Assembly (NCBI GenBank): GCA_024752435.1
Contig: CP103033.1
Location: forward strand, 992,001-1,056,000
Length of the DNA: 64,000 bases
Source: Allantophomopsis cytisporea
Taxonomy: Eukaryota; Ascomycota; Leotiomycetes; Phacidiales; Phacidiaceae
Direction of reading: 5' to 3'
How positions within the stretch are numbered: the stretch's first letter is position 1; every line of letters begins with the position of its first letter. Both the position numbers and the translations under genes were made by a program. This document shows positions 1 to 9,711 of this stretch, piece by piece. The notes under the pieces are model-generated. The model was not told the origin of the DNA and did not search any database. It saw only the letters and a program-made list of their open reading frames with translations.

Positions 1-73
1 GGTCCAGCGCGTAGAGCAGTAGGTCGTAGGTGGTAGGCACCGGATATGTGGGCATTGCAGCCCAAGGGCGCAT
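1..73 (-). CDS. Possible 5' end of a gene running off the left edge
   Basis: An ATG at position 73 on the minus strand opens a frame of 24 codons that has no stop before the window edge. A second in-frame ATG lies six codons later. The translated start is rich in Pro, Thr, Tyr and Leu and resembles no family I can name. The upstream DNA (minus strand) is a TTC/CT-rich stretch, as is common before fungal start codons. The piece is too short to be sure that it codes. Confidence 0.35.
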   Translation of the reverse strand, partial: MRPWAAMPTYPVPTTYDLLLYALD

Positions 74-315
74 GGAGAAGAAGAAGCTCGTGATAAAAGA
101 GACTTGCTTACTGTTTTTTTTTGTGGTGGTCCATCGCGGATACTTGTAATGCTGGTGGAATTTGTATTGGGAGAAAGGTACGATAGATCAGTAAGCGTAT
201 AGGGTAGTGATATAAATAATATCGAGAGAAGTATACGATAGTCATGGGTATCGTATACGACATACCGTGAGTGGATGAGTAAACAATTGGATGAAGTTGG
301 TAGTGAAGAGAAGAT

Positions 316-392
316 GAATGGATGGATGGATGGATGGATGGATGTAGATATGGATGTAGATACATATGTAGATACGTATGTAGATACATATG
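316..392. repeat. GGAT tetranucleotide repeat followed by a 12-mer repeat
   Basis: A run of about seven GGAT units is followed by roughly three imperfect copies of a 12-base unit of the form GTAGATACATAT. Both are simple-sequence repeats outside any supported gene. Confidence 0.9.
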
Positions 393-591
393 TAAGGTAC
401 AGTACTGCAGTAGATGTAGTTGTACTGTATGTACTATATGTACTATGTGTAGAATGTAAAATAGATGAAGAGTGATGGAATACGTGCCACTTCTAAGTGC
501 AAGTTGTCATATACTCATCTATTATAGTATAATATAATATAATATAATCGGATGTAGATAGTAGCGTGGGAGTGTGTTATTAGACAAGAGT

Positions 592-622
592 TTATTGTAT
601 TGTATTGTATTGTATTGTATTG
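592..622. repeat. TATTG pentanucleotide repeat
   Basis: About six tandem copies of TATTG lie in the intergenic DNA before CDC6. Confidence 0.9.
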
Positions 623-748
623 TGTGATGAATTGAATGGATGGAGGGATGGTCATGGCTGTCAGACAGTCGCAGACCCTTTGTGCCATGGTGTCAAACGG
701 ACGGGCGCTTCAATGGTCTGTCTGTCGCTCTCTCTCTTAGCTTGATTT

Positions 749-778
749 GCTGCCTGCCTGCCTGCCTGCCTGCCTGCC
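749..778. repeat. GCCT tetranucleotide repeat
   Basis: About seven tandem copies of GCCT lie upstream of CDC6. No coding role is evident. Confidence 0.9.
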
Positions 779-865
779 ACACCACACAAATCCATCCATC
801 GGTGCTTTGCGGTCCGAAGCGAGACACGCCTACGGACTACGGGTATCCACACGACACTACACTTT

Positions 866-907
866 ACGCGTGTCGCGTTATGTTCTCCAGATCGTGTCTT
901 TACGCGT
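866..907. promoter_or_regulatory. Two MCB-type ACGCGT boxes upstream of CDC6
   Basis: Palindromic ACGCGT is present at 866-871 and again at 902-907, about 150-190 bases before the CDC6 start. ACGCGT is the MluI cell-cycle box bound by MBF (Mbp1-Swi6 in budding yeast, Res-Cdc10 in fission yeast), which drives G1/S genes including fission-yeast cdc18. The pair is seen directly. Its use in this fungus is inferred. Confidence 0.6.
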
Positions 908-910
908 AAA

Positions 911-953
911 GCCTCAAAGCTCAAAGCTCAAAGCTCAAAGCTCAAAGCTCAAG
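911..953. repeat. AAAGCTC heptanucleotide repeat
   Basis: About six tandem copies of a 7-base unit AAAGCTC lie just after the second ACGCGT box and about 100 bases before the CDC6 start codon, probably in the promoter or 5' leader. Confidence 0.9.
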
Positions 954-1055
954 GCTCCGCCTTTCCTTGCTCCCTCAATGTCAACATCAACAACCTCACA
1001 TTTACATGCTCAAAGACCGACATCACTTTTCAATCCACAGTAATCCCATTCTATA

Positions 1056-3024
1056 ATGGCATCTACTGTTCTTGGAAAGCGAACGAGAAGTTCTCGGGAT
1101 GTTGGTAAGATAAACATCCTGCTTATACTGCTCTTCTTGATTTTTTTTACTGATTCTGCTCTCAGATACGACACCCGTACTTCCTCGCGCAAAACGTCCT
1201 AGTCGACCAGAAAAGATTACTGATGAGAATGACAATCCTTTTGTCACACGGCCGACGCGTAGAACTCGAAAAGATGCCTTGGAGTTGGATGAATTGGCCA
1301 ATACAACTCCAATAAAGGCCTCTCCAGCCAAGCATGGGGCTGTTGAGCGCCGCGTCGCATTATCACCAACATTGATTAAGACGCATTTCAATATCAGTAA
1401 GAACAGTAACGCGGACTCGAAAGTCATCCAGACCGCGACTCCTCAAACTCCAAGACATCGCGATGCTCTGTCAAAACAAGCACCAACCACTCCTCGACAT
1501 CGAGTTACTGTGGCTGGCAAAGCCTTTACTCCTCGCACTCCTCGAACTCCAACAACACCGAGTGCCTCAATCATGACAGTCTATAACCGGGCGAGACAGC
1601 TGTTTACACGAAGCTCAGATCCCGGAAAGTTGATTGGAAGGGAAGCGGAGCGAAAAGAGCTTGTCGAATTTGTTGAAAACTGCATAGAATCTACATGCGG
1701 TGGTTGTACATATGTTAGCGGACCTCCAGGAACAGGAAAGAGTGCCTTCGTGCATGAGATTACAGGAGAATTTGAGAGCACCGAGAGCGTTCAAAAGGCA
1801 TACATCAATTGTATGAGCATGAAAACCTCGACAGACGTTTACGGAACGCTTCTGGAAAGCTTGTGTGAGGGCCGGGAAATCAAGGAGGGTGACGAGATGC
1901 AGACTCTCCAGGGAATGTTCATACCAAAAGATCGCTCATCACCTTTATACCTGATCACTCTGGACGAAATCGACCATATTCTCACACTGGATCTTGAAGT
2001 TCTTTACAAGCTTTTCGAATGGTCTCTACAAAAGTCATCGCATCTGATTCTCATTGGAATTGCCAATGCTTTGGATCTCACTGATCGCTTTCTCCCACGC
2101 CTCAAGGCGCGAAGTTTGAAGCCACAACTTCTGCCCTTCCTTCCTTACAATGCGACTCAGATTAAGACGGTCATTATTGAGCGCTTGAGATCTCTACTCC
2201 CGGCTGGATTTGCCGATCCGAAACATATTCCATTCCTGCATCCAGCAGCCATTGAGCTCTGCTCACGAAAAGTCTCGAGTCAAACAGGAGATCTTCGAAA
2301 GGCCTTCGATATCTGCCGAAAAGCAATCGACCTGATTGAGAGCGAAACGAAGCAAAAGCATCAGCAGGCCCTGGAAGAAGCCATTCTACAGGACAGTCCA
2401 TCCAAGATGCCACTGACAGAGAACTTGAATCTTGCAACCCCAGCCCCTAGTGTTTCAACCAAGACCCATCAACGCAAAACTCTCGCCCAATCTCTGGCAA
2501 CAATTACGGTGGAGAATGCCCCGCGAGCCAGCATCGCCCACGTGAACAAGATCAGTTCCGCAGCCTTTAGCAACGGCGCCTCCCAACGCCTCAAGGCTCT
2601 GAACCTGCAACAAAAGGCCGCTCTGTGCGCTCTGGTCGCCCTGGAGAAGAAGAAACGCCACGCAGCTGCGAACGTGATGGCCACGCCATCCAAGTCCAAC
2701 AGCATCGCGCCAACAGTAAAGGCCTTGTACGAGACTTACTGTATGCTCTGCACGCGCGACTCGATCCTCGTCCCACTCAGCAGCACGGAGTTCCGCGATG
2801 TAGTTGGCAGCTTGGAGACACTGTCGTTGATAAGTGCTGTTGATGGAAGGAATGGGTCATTTATTGGTCTGGCTACGCTCAGCAAAAGGAGAGTTGGGTT
2901 CGGGGCTGTGGGGCCTGATGAGAAGAGGGTTGGGAGCTGTGTTAGTGAGAGGGAGGTTGAGCAGGCTGTAGAGGGATTGGGTGCTGGTATTTTGAAGAGT
3001 ATTCTCAGTGGTGATGGATTGTAG
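1056..3024 (+). CDS. CDC6: Cdc6/Cdc18 replication licensing ATPase
   Basis: This encodes the AAA+ protein that joins the origin recognition complex in G1 and helps load the MCM2-7 helicase. Two exons fit: 1056-1104 and 1166-3024, with a 61-base intron (GTAAGA...CTCAG), giving about 635 residues. Fission yeast Cdc18 is about 580. The N-terminal region holds many Thr-Pro and Ser-Pro sites followed by basic residues (for example TPRHR twice, and TPRTPRTP), as expected for CDK control. Walker A (GPPGTGKS) is near residues 202-209, Walker B (LITLDEID) near 278-285, and a sensor-1-like stretch (GIANALDLTDR) follows. The C-terminal part fits a winged-helix domain. The start at 1056 is chosen because exon 1 joins in frame with basic, Cdc6-like N-terminal sequence. 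Confidence 0.93.
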
Positions 3025-3730
3025 ATTATCGATTTGTTTGTTCAGCATAGCGTGGGGTTTGGGTTTGGATTTTATGTCTAGGATAGTTTACGATACCCTG
3101 GACTGGACAGGTTGCATTGGGTAGGATTTGTAGGATAATACAAGATTGTATATGTTATGAAGAACACCTTCAGTCATCAAGTGACTAGACATAATGCTGA
3201 CTATGATACTAAAGCAGACTTCAGATCGTTGGCAGTTCTTACATTCCAACTGCTTTCGGTGCATGACTTCGGGGGCTTCCGCTTAACCTTCCAGATTTTC
3301 TTCGTTCGTGAAGACTAGTAAATCTTCTGATGAATGACAACATGATTTCGGGTCATGAACAAGGAAAACTTCTTTAAGGGGAAAATTTGTGAGGGAGCAG
3401 CAGAGACTTTTTGAAGAGAAAAACTGGAATACCATCCTCGACCTATCTCGAGCTCATACTTTGGGAACATCTTTTGGTTCGATAGGGTCGAGGGGCTAAC
3501 ACCAACATGGTTAAGCTTGGGCAACCCAGCCTCAGGCCAACAGCCCCACGAAATCTTGGCTTGGCGCACAATTCGTGAAGATGGATATCGACGAAGTAGA
3601 TTGTGTGTGACTACCTTACAACTTCTTCCACCACACCGCCGCTCATCCACCCACGACCCTCGCCACGGACGTCGCGCAAAAATCCTCACTCGACGACGCA
3701 CCGCTGAATATACCCGCGAAAACCGTCACC
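3025..3730. other. Intergenic: 3' end of CDC6 and leader of eIF3m
   Basis: No gene is seen. The region holds the 3' flank of CDC6 and, from about 3590, a pyrimidine- and C-rich stretch leading into the eIF3m start. Confidence 0.6.
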
Positions 3731-5081
3731 ATGGCTGTGGAATCTCAGTACGTCTTCATCGACGGATCCTTTGAAGATCTTGCCGATGAGCTCGCCGGCT
3801 ACATCGACAACGTCAAGAAGGTCGACGAGGCATCCGGAGTCCGCGCCGAGATCAAGACCCTCCTCGAGGAGAACAAGAAGGATGACGCCCTCAAGAAGCT
3901 CGTAGTCGCCTCTATTGCCCTCAACTCGGCCCCAGAGAAGGAATTCACGGCCGCCTACAACCTCCTCATCTACCTCATTGTTCAGTCACCAAATGTCAAC
4001 ATGTTCTTGCAGAAGGTTTGCGAAAACCTCTCGCACCCAGTCTCCTCTTCTCCAATCAACGGTCACGGTCTTGCGCTCTCCGTTCTTTCGACTCTGTTCA
4101 ACCTTTTGAGCACCGAAAACGAGGTCCGCTTCAATGTTTTCAAGGCCATCGTTGATATGGTTAGAACCAGTGGTCTCTTCGAGATGTTGCGCCCACAGTT
4201 GAAGAACCTCGATACCTGGATTCAGCAATGGGAAATTGACGAGGAGGAGCAGCGTGACCTTTTCCAGAAAATCGCTGAGGTTGCAGAGGACGCAGGAGAG
4301 GCAGAGTACGTTCAGGGAATTGAGATTGTGCGGGACTTAGAACTGATGAATTTGCAGGCAATCATACCAATACACCCTCCGATCGCTCCGCACCTTCGAG
4401 GCCTCCGAGGTCTCGTCCGAGAAGGCCCAGCAGCTCTCCCTCAAGGCCCTCAAGGCCGCACTTCTTTCCCCAACGCACTACGATTTCCACGACTTGACCT
4501 CCCTCCCAACCATCCAGGCGCTCTCCGACTCGCACCCAATCCACTCGGAACTTCTCGAAATTGTATCTGAGAAGGAGCTCGAGGACTACAACGATTTCAA
4601 TGACGAGCACGATGGTTTCCTCGAGAAGGAGGATCTCGACAACAGCAAGTTGCACCGCAAGATGCGCCTCCTCACCCTCGCCAGCTTGGCCGCTAGCACC
4701 AACAGCCGCGAGCTCGAATACAAGCGCATTGCCAAGGCCCTTCAGATCCCATCTGAGGACGTAGAGATGTGGGTGATCGATGTCATCCGCGCCGGACTCG
4801 TCGAGGGAAAGCTTTCCCAGCAGAAGCAGGTCTTCCTGATCCACCGCACCACATACAGAGTATTCGGCGAGAAGCAATGGAGAGAGGTTGCCACACGATT
4901 GGACACGTGGAAGGAGAGCTTGAGAGGCGTCTTGGATGTTGTTAGACGGGAGAGACAGGCTGCTGAGGTGCAGAAGGAGCGTGAGCAGCACGAGGCCGAG
5001 AAGAAGGTTAATGGCGCGACTGGTATGGGTGCTGGACGAAGGAACGGTGCCCCACGCGAGGCCGTCGATATCATGGAATAG
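3731..5081 (+). CDS. Translation initiation factor eIF3 subunit M
   Basis: This is a subunit of the cytoplasmic eIF3 complex, which brings mRNA and Met-tRNA to the 40S subunit. Two exons, 3731-4305 and 4358-5081, are joined over a 52-base intron (GTACGT, branch CTGAT, TTGCAG). They give about 432 residues, close to the usual size of fungal eIF3m. The first half is helical. The PCI domain covers roughly residues 200-370, ending near a TTYRVFGEKQWREV motif typical of the family. The C-terminus is charged and Glu/Lys-rich, followed by a short Gly/Arg-containing tail. The start ATG at 3731 has a strong ACC context. Residues around the splice (YTLRSLRTFE) match the family, which confirms the intron. 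Confidence 0.93.
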
Positions 5082-5307
5082 ATCAGGCGTTTTAGATGGC
5101 TCTCTCTCTTTATCAGGTTTGCATTGCGTTGCGCATCAGGTAGTCTAGGAAAAGGACTGGAATGCCAAAAAAGTATTGTAGGAAAATTCCCAGCATGATT
5201 TTAAAGTATACAAAGTCAAGTGTTGAAAGTGCATGCGAAATATGAATATGGTAATGCCAAATTTAGATTATCTTGCTCTATGGTTTAGATATTTACTGTA
5301 CACCCCC

Positions 5308-6000
5308 TTACTTATCAAGTGGCTTGCGGAAGCTCTTTCCCAGTCTCGCCTCAATCTTCTCCTTGACCTCAGCATACACCTCATTCGGTGGCTTCGTAGC
5401 CTTAACCTTGACAACACGACCCTCCTTCTCGAAGTAATCCACAACCGGCATGCTAGTCTCCACGAAAGTCTTGAAACGCTTCTTAATACTCTCAGCATTA
5501 TCATCACTGCGCCCACTGGTCTCACCGCGCTTCAACAAGCGCTTCTCCATCTCCTCCTCAGGGCAGTCGAAGAACAGCACAAACTTAGCCGGGCACACCG
5601 TCTCCTCGAACTTCAGCGCCTGGTCCATCTTGCGCGGGAAGCCATCAATCAAGAACTTGCCCTTCCCGCTCTTGTCGCTGTCGACCTGCGCGCGCATGGC
5701 GTTCTCCAGCAACTGCACCGTCACCTCCATCGGCACGATCTTGCCGTCCTTGATGCAGTCCTTGATCAACTCGCCGAACTCGCTGCCGGGACGCTCCTGC
5801 TCGGCGCGCAGCAGATCGCCGGCCGACAGGTGCGTGAAGCCGTAGTCGCGCACGAGGTTCGCGCATTGCGTGCCCTTGCCGGCGCCCGGTCCGCCCAGCA
5901 CGAAGAGCGTTGTTACGTTGGTCGGCGAGAACGTCGGGGTGTCTTTGGAGGGCGCTGCGATTTGCCTGGTCGGCTTGCTGGCGTCGGATGCTTGTGCCAT
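5308..6000 (-). CDS. URA6: UMP/CMP kinase (uridylate kinase)
   Basis: This nucleoside monophosphate kinase makes UDP and CDP from UMP and CMP with ATP in pyrimidine synthesis. It is a single exon of 230 residues. The P-loop GGPGAGKGT lies at residues 36-44. It is followed by the NMP-binding part (LSAGDLLRAE, and IVPMEVTVQLL), the IDGFPRK motif and a short LID segment (RGETSGRSDDN) of the kind found in the small UMP/CMP kinases. The first 30 residues are polar and could be a disordered leader. The gene is convergent with eIF3m, with about 225 bases between the stops. Other adenylate kinase-like proteins are less likely, because EVTVQLL and the short LID are UMP/CMP-kinase features. Confidence 0.92.
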   Translation of the reverse strand: MAQASDASKPTRQIAAPSKDTPTFSPTNVTTLFVLGGPGAGKGTQCANLVRDYGFTHLSAGDLLRAEQERPGSEFGELIKDCIKDGKIVPMEVTVQLLENAMRAQVDSDKSGKGKFLIDGFPRKMDQALKFEETVCPAKFVLFFDCPEEEMEKRLLKRGETSGRSDDNAESIKKRFKTFVETSMPVVDYFEKEGRVVKVKATKPPNEVYAEVKEKIEARLGKSFRKPLDK

Positions 6001-6181
6001 GTCTGCGGCGAGGGGATGCGTTAGCTGGCGCGGAGGAGTTGCGTGTTGAGAGGGTGGTGCTTGGGTAGGGAGGTGGGTGGTTGAGGGGGAGGGGATGAAA
6101 CGGGGAAGCTGGAGCTCTTATGTACTGCGATAGCGATAGCGGGTTCCTTAAAGCGGCTCTCGAATTCCTTCGATTGGGAAC

Positions 6182-6496
6182 TCATGCGCGCAACGTCTTT
6201 GTACTTGACATTGACGGCTCGCTGCATGCTGTGCTGGCAGGAATACGGAGAATGGGAGGGGACATACCCGCTCTCTGCTTGACCATCAATGCATATAGAC
6301 CCGAACCGGCGAGTGTGATAGCTATGAATGGCCAGATGGTTATAGGACTCTGGCCGCGACGCTGGGAGGCGTAGGAGCGGCGTGCGACGGATTGGCGCAC
6401 AACTGGAGTCTTAGGGAGCGTTGCGAAACGAACTGATTTGGAAGAAGAGGAAAGGGAAGGACGGAAACGAGTGACGAAGTTGGTGAGAGGAGCCAT
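6182..6496 (-). CDS. Small, probably mitochondrial single-pass membrane protein
   Basis: An ATG at 6496 starts a basic, Ser/Arg-rich leader of about 50 residues with no acidic residues, typical of a mitochondrial presequence. One hydrophobic segment (WPFIAITLAGSGLYALMV) follows, then KQRAG. Read straight on, the protein is 104 residues. A good GTATGT donor sits right after KQRA (positions 6267-6262), so the 3' part is probably spliced. Acceptors near 6229, 6222 or 6197 give different short tails and I could not decide between them. The N-terminal half is supported; the C-terminus is not. No function is recognised. It is head-to-tail with the UMP kinase gene, about 180 bases upstream of it. 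Confidence 0.6.
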   Translation of the reverse strand: MAPLTNFVTRFRPSLSSSSKSVRFATLPKTPVVRQSVARRSYASQRRGQSPITIWPFIAITLAGSGLYALMVKQRAGMSPPILRIPASTACSEPSMSSTKTLRA

Positions 6497-6786
6497 GTTG
6501 GCGGTTTGTGGTCGAATTGGATTGCGATTGGAAATTTGGGGATTGGCAGGATGCGTTAGGGGAGCTGTTGCGTGGTTCTTGAAGCTCCAGTGAATTGTTA
6601 GTGCAAGCGGCCAGGTCGGCCGGGGTATGCTGTCAAGCAGCGGTGCATCGGAGTTTGGTGAACGACATCCGATCTCGAGTATCAATGTCGTATCAACATC
6701 AACAACCTCATTTCTGACCCGAAATCAGCAGGGGGTTTTGGTTACTGCACACCAATTAGTATCTGTCATATGTTCTCTCACGCAGC

Positions 6787-7614
6787 ATGCAAGACAATAG
6801 TATCAAAAAGCACAAGTCAAAGCATAGCTCAAAGGGAATACCAGGCAAAGACGCAATTATGAAACCGATACATAAAACCAACTTCACTTCGCTCCCCACA
6901 GAGCTTCGCTGGATGATATGGGAACTTAGTATTCCCGATGCTCGTGTGGTAGCCATCCGCCTCAACCCTGAATTTCGGCGTACGTGGTCTGCAAGCCCCA
7001 TCCCTAACCTTCTACACATCTGTCAGGAATCGCGGCGCGTAGGATTGGCACACTACGAGCTCGCTTTCTCTCTGGTAAAAGACTCGATGCCGAAGATACG
7101 CATGGCGAGAGATTACGAGGTAGATTTCTCGAAGCCCAAGTCTGTTAAGGCGGATGGTATCCCGCGGATCTTTTTCGATTTTGAGAAGGATATTCTGTAC
7201 TTTGACGCACTGCTGAAAGATGTATGGGAGCTCATTGGCGGTCTCATACCCCGCAGCTCCTCTGATGTCCGTTGGACGAAGAGAGTCAAATGCTTGGCTG
7301 TCGATGTTGATGCTCACTGGCGGTTTGATCTCCCCGCGCAAAGGCTATGGTTGCGTTGCTTGCCGATACAGTTCTCCGGGCTAGACCATCTATTGGTCAT
7401 GCAGGACAATCGGTGGGGCGTGTATTCCCTTGAGGGGAAGGGGAAGAATGTGATCGAGAAGGTGAAAGATATGGCGTGGATGGACGAACGGCTAGGACAG
7501 AGTCCAAGAGAAAGAGACTTTGTGGATACTTTCGACAAGCTGGCTGAGATGAGGAAAGATGAGTGGAATGCGCCGAGCTTGAAGTTTGTGGAACTTGTGA
7601 GAGAGTGGGGATGA
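6787..7614 (+). CDS. 2EXR-domain protein, function unknown
   Basis: This is a single-exon protein of 275 residues. Near residues 33-55 it has the pattern FTSLPTELRWMIWELSIPDARVV, which matches the 2EXR family, an F-box-like family that is greatly expanded in Pezizomycotina. A second conserved piece follows (LLHICQESRRVGLAHYELAF), also typical. The rest is poorly conserved and has several Trp-rich stretches. No catalytic residues are visible. Members of this family have no established biochemical role, so none is given here. The start ATG at 6787 is about 300 bases from the divergent membrane-protein gene, so the two may share a promoter region. Confidence 0.8.
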   Translation: MQDNSIKKHKSKHSSKGIPGKDAIMKPIHKTNFTSLPTELRWMIWELSIPDARVVAIRLNPEFRRTWSASPIPNLLHICQESRRVGLAHYELAFSLVKDSMPKIRMARDYEVDFSKPKSVKADGIPRIFFDFEKDILYFDALLKDVWELIGGLIPRSSSDVRWTKRVKCLAVDVDAHWRFDLPAQRLWLRCLPIQFSGLDHLLVMQDNRWGVYSLEGKGKNVIEKVKDMAWMDERLGQSPRERDFVDTFDKLAEMRKDEWNAPSLKFVELVREWG

Positions 7615-8304
7615 GCGAGTTGATATGGTCTTGTGGAAATTGCATTGCTGTGTAGAATCAACTCTCATCATCATGTTTTCACGGCTCAAGTCAATACATT
7701 TGAGGTTGGTTGGTCATTATGGACATGCCTGATCCCTTCGAGATCAGATTCTCTTAAGCCTGTCTTTATATCCCATGGCTTAGCACCTATAGGGTATTAC
7801 TACCTGCGTGTAAAACTAAGGGTCTGCAGTTGTCGTGAAAGAGTCCACGAGGAGCAGGACATAGCAAGGTGCCTTTAGTGACTAAGTGTCTAAGAGCAAG
7901 CCAGGGAATTTCAGACTTTGCAAGGTTTATTTTATTTTATAAAATTGAATTATGTCCCTCTCTCTGTCGCCTTCAGATAAGCCAATATAATGATCAGTAG
8001 CGCTACCTATATCCACCTCTAGAATCGTATTTCCTACACAATGGCAGCTATACATTTCTACCCTCTTGTTGTTCTCCTACTCTTCGCACCCAATCCCCCT
8101 GAAAGAGTCAGTCTTGGCCAAGTCAGATTAAGTATTACCTAAGGTAGTATTTTGTGAGTCATACCTTCGTGAGTCATAGCTACAATGGATGACTCTTGCG
8201 CTTGATGCTGTAATTGAAATACCCGGGTTTACCTTACGAACGCGGCACCTAACAAGCTATCTGGCCATCATATTCAGAAATTTCATCAATTGTGGTCTTT
8301 AAAC
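7615..8304. other. Intergenic, no gene seen
   Basis: No convincing coding frame or structural RNA is seen. A short AT-rich run lies near 7925-7950. Confidence 0.6.
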
Positions 8305-8979
8305 ATGGAGAATGACAACGGAAATGTACTTCACGACAACGAGAGCACGAGACTACTCGTACAGCAAGGCTATGATAGAATAGCTGACACCTATCTCGAT
8401 TGGACACTAGAAAAATCGACACCTCGCCTTGCATACTTAGAGAAGATGCTGTCAAAGATGCACGCCCCATCAAATGCCGACATACTCGAACTGGGCTGTG
8501 GAGCCGGCGTTCCCGGCACGCAGCTACTTTCTTCGCGCTGTGGTAAAGTCATCGCCAACGACATTTCAAGAGCGCAAGTTGAACTCGCCAGGTCTCGTAT
8601 TGGAGGGACCAACGTGGAGTTCAGACAAGGCGATATGACAAAACTCGAGTTTGAGCCTGCCAGTTTTGATGGTGTCGTCGCGTTCTATTCAATCATACAC
8701 TTGCCTCGGGAGGAGCAGGCGATATTGTTCCAAAGAATATATTCATGGCTGAGACCTGGCGGCTACCTGCTGTGTAACTTAGGGGTTCTTGATGAGCCTG
8801 GATCAACGTCGAAAGACTGGTTGGGTTCCCAGATGTACTGGAGTAGCTTTGATGTCGAGACCAGTTTGAAGCTACTTCGAGACATCGGGTTTACTATTGA
8901 CGAACATGAAATTTTGGAAGATGATGAAGATGGAAGGCTTGTTCCGTTTGTTTGGATTGTAGGGGCGAAAAACAGCTAA
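8305..8979 (+). CDS. Class I SAM-dependent methyltransferase
   Basis: This is a single exon of 224 residues with the Rossmann methyltransferase fold. Motif I (ILELGCGAGVPG) lies near residues 60-71, an acidic ribose-binding stretch follows (VIANDISRAQ), then GDM and the motif-IV region FDGVVAFYSIIHL, and the post-motif LRPGGYLLCNLG. The N-terminal YDRIADTYLDW resembles the Methyltransf_11/25 small-molecule enzymes. The substrate cannot be read from the sequence. The start is the first ATG in the frame, at 8305. The C-terminal half has a WSSFDVETSLKLL segment also seen in bacterial relatives, so an old transfer is possible but not shown. Confidence 0.85.
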   Translation: MENDNGNVLHDNESTRLLVQQGYDRIADTYLDWTLEKSTPRLAYLEKMLSKMHAPSNADILELGCGAGVPGTQLLSSRCGKVIANDISRAQVELARSRIGGTNVEFRQGDMTKLEFEPASFDGVVAFYSIIHLPREEQAILFQRIYSWLRPGGYLLCNLGVLDEPGSTSKDWLGSQMYWSSFDVETSLKLLRDIGFTIDEHEILEDDEDGRLVPFVWIVGAKNS

Positions 8980-9711
8980 AAGGTTGATACTTATAAAAAA
9001 GGTCTAGATATAAGCTAAGCTGTTGTATGGGGTGAGGCTTGGGAGGGTGGTTAACAAGGTTTAGTTCTAGCTGCTAAGTAGATATAACGGGAGCTTATAT
9101 ATGAAACTTCCGATAATTATTAAGATGCTAGAATCCAAGTGATATTAATGAAGGAATTCGAAAATATCTTTACTATTGTATTCGCCTTAGTCCTTCTTTT
9201 GATTCTAGAATATATTTTTACCTTAAAAACAGGCTTACTATTACTACTCCCATCACTACTCCTAGAGTTTCCGAAGGCTTCTCTAAGCCCCTTACAAAAG
9301 CCAACTACATTCTTATGGAATACGTCCCCGGTTAGACTCTTGAGACTCTGGGGTCTTCGACGCCTACTGAGAAGTTCGATATCACTAATCAACTCCAAGC
9401 TGCTCTCAAGGAACTTTTTTGCTTAGACTTGACTAGGACATCACTTCCATTTTCAAATGCATTTCACTTGACAAGAGCATTCACCACAGATGCACGAAGG
9501 TCCACGAATGGAGTAACCCAAATAAATTCCACCATCCCACACATTAACAAAGAAGAAAGAGCGTCAAGAATATAGCTAAAGAATTGCACACATTGATATA
9601 CCCAACGCCTCCACAGACAAACCCATCCCAGTCCCACACTTCCTCTTCCTTAGTTCTCACTGTCAAAGAACGATCGTCAAATATTCACATCTCTTTCATC
9701 TCTACATCTCC
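8980..9711. other. AT-rich intergenic with a coding-like relic
   Basis: The first 250 bases are AT-rich. On the minus strand, 9120-9398 is open for about 92 codons and includes a Lys/Arg/Ser-rich, coding-like stretch (RRRRPQSLKSLTGDVF, then KNVVGFCKGLREAFG) that degrades into an AT-rich tail. It may be a remnant of a repeated element or a lost gene. No family is recognised and no good start is present. Confidence 0.3.

Larger units (their letters stand above)
74..1055. other. Intergenic, repeat-rich promoter region of CDC6
   Basis: No gene is seen here. The stretch holds at least five unrelated short tandem repeats (listed separately) and an AT-rich TATAA-type run near 523-547. The last 200 bases before CDC6 contain two ACGCGT boxes. 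Confidence 0.7.

Noticed and set aside
4362..4991. 209-codon open frame on the minus strand, antisense to eIF3m
   Set aside because: It lies fully over the conserved eIF3m exon and reads as a low-complexity Leu/Glu/Val shadow.
5233..6024. 263-codon open frame on the plus strand, antisense to UMP/CMP kinase
   Set aside because: It mirrors the conserved kinase frame and its Arg/Leu/His-rich content is typical of an antisense shadow.
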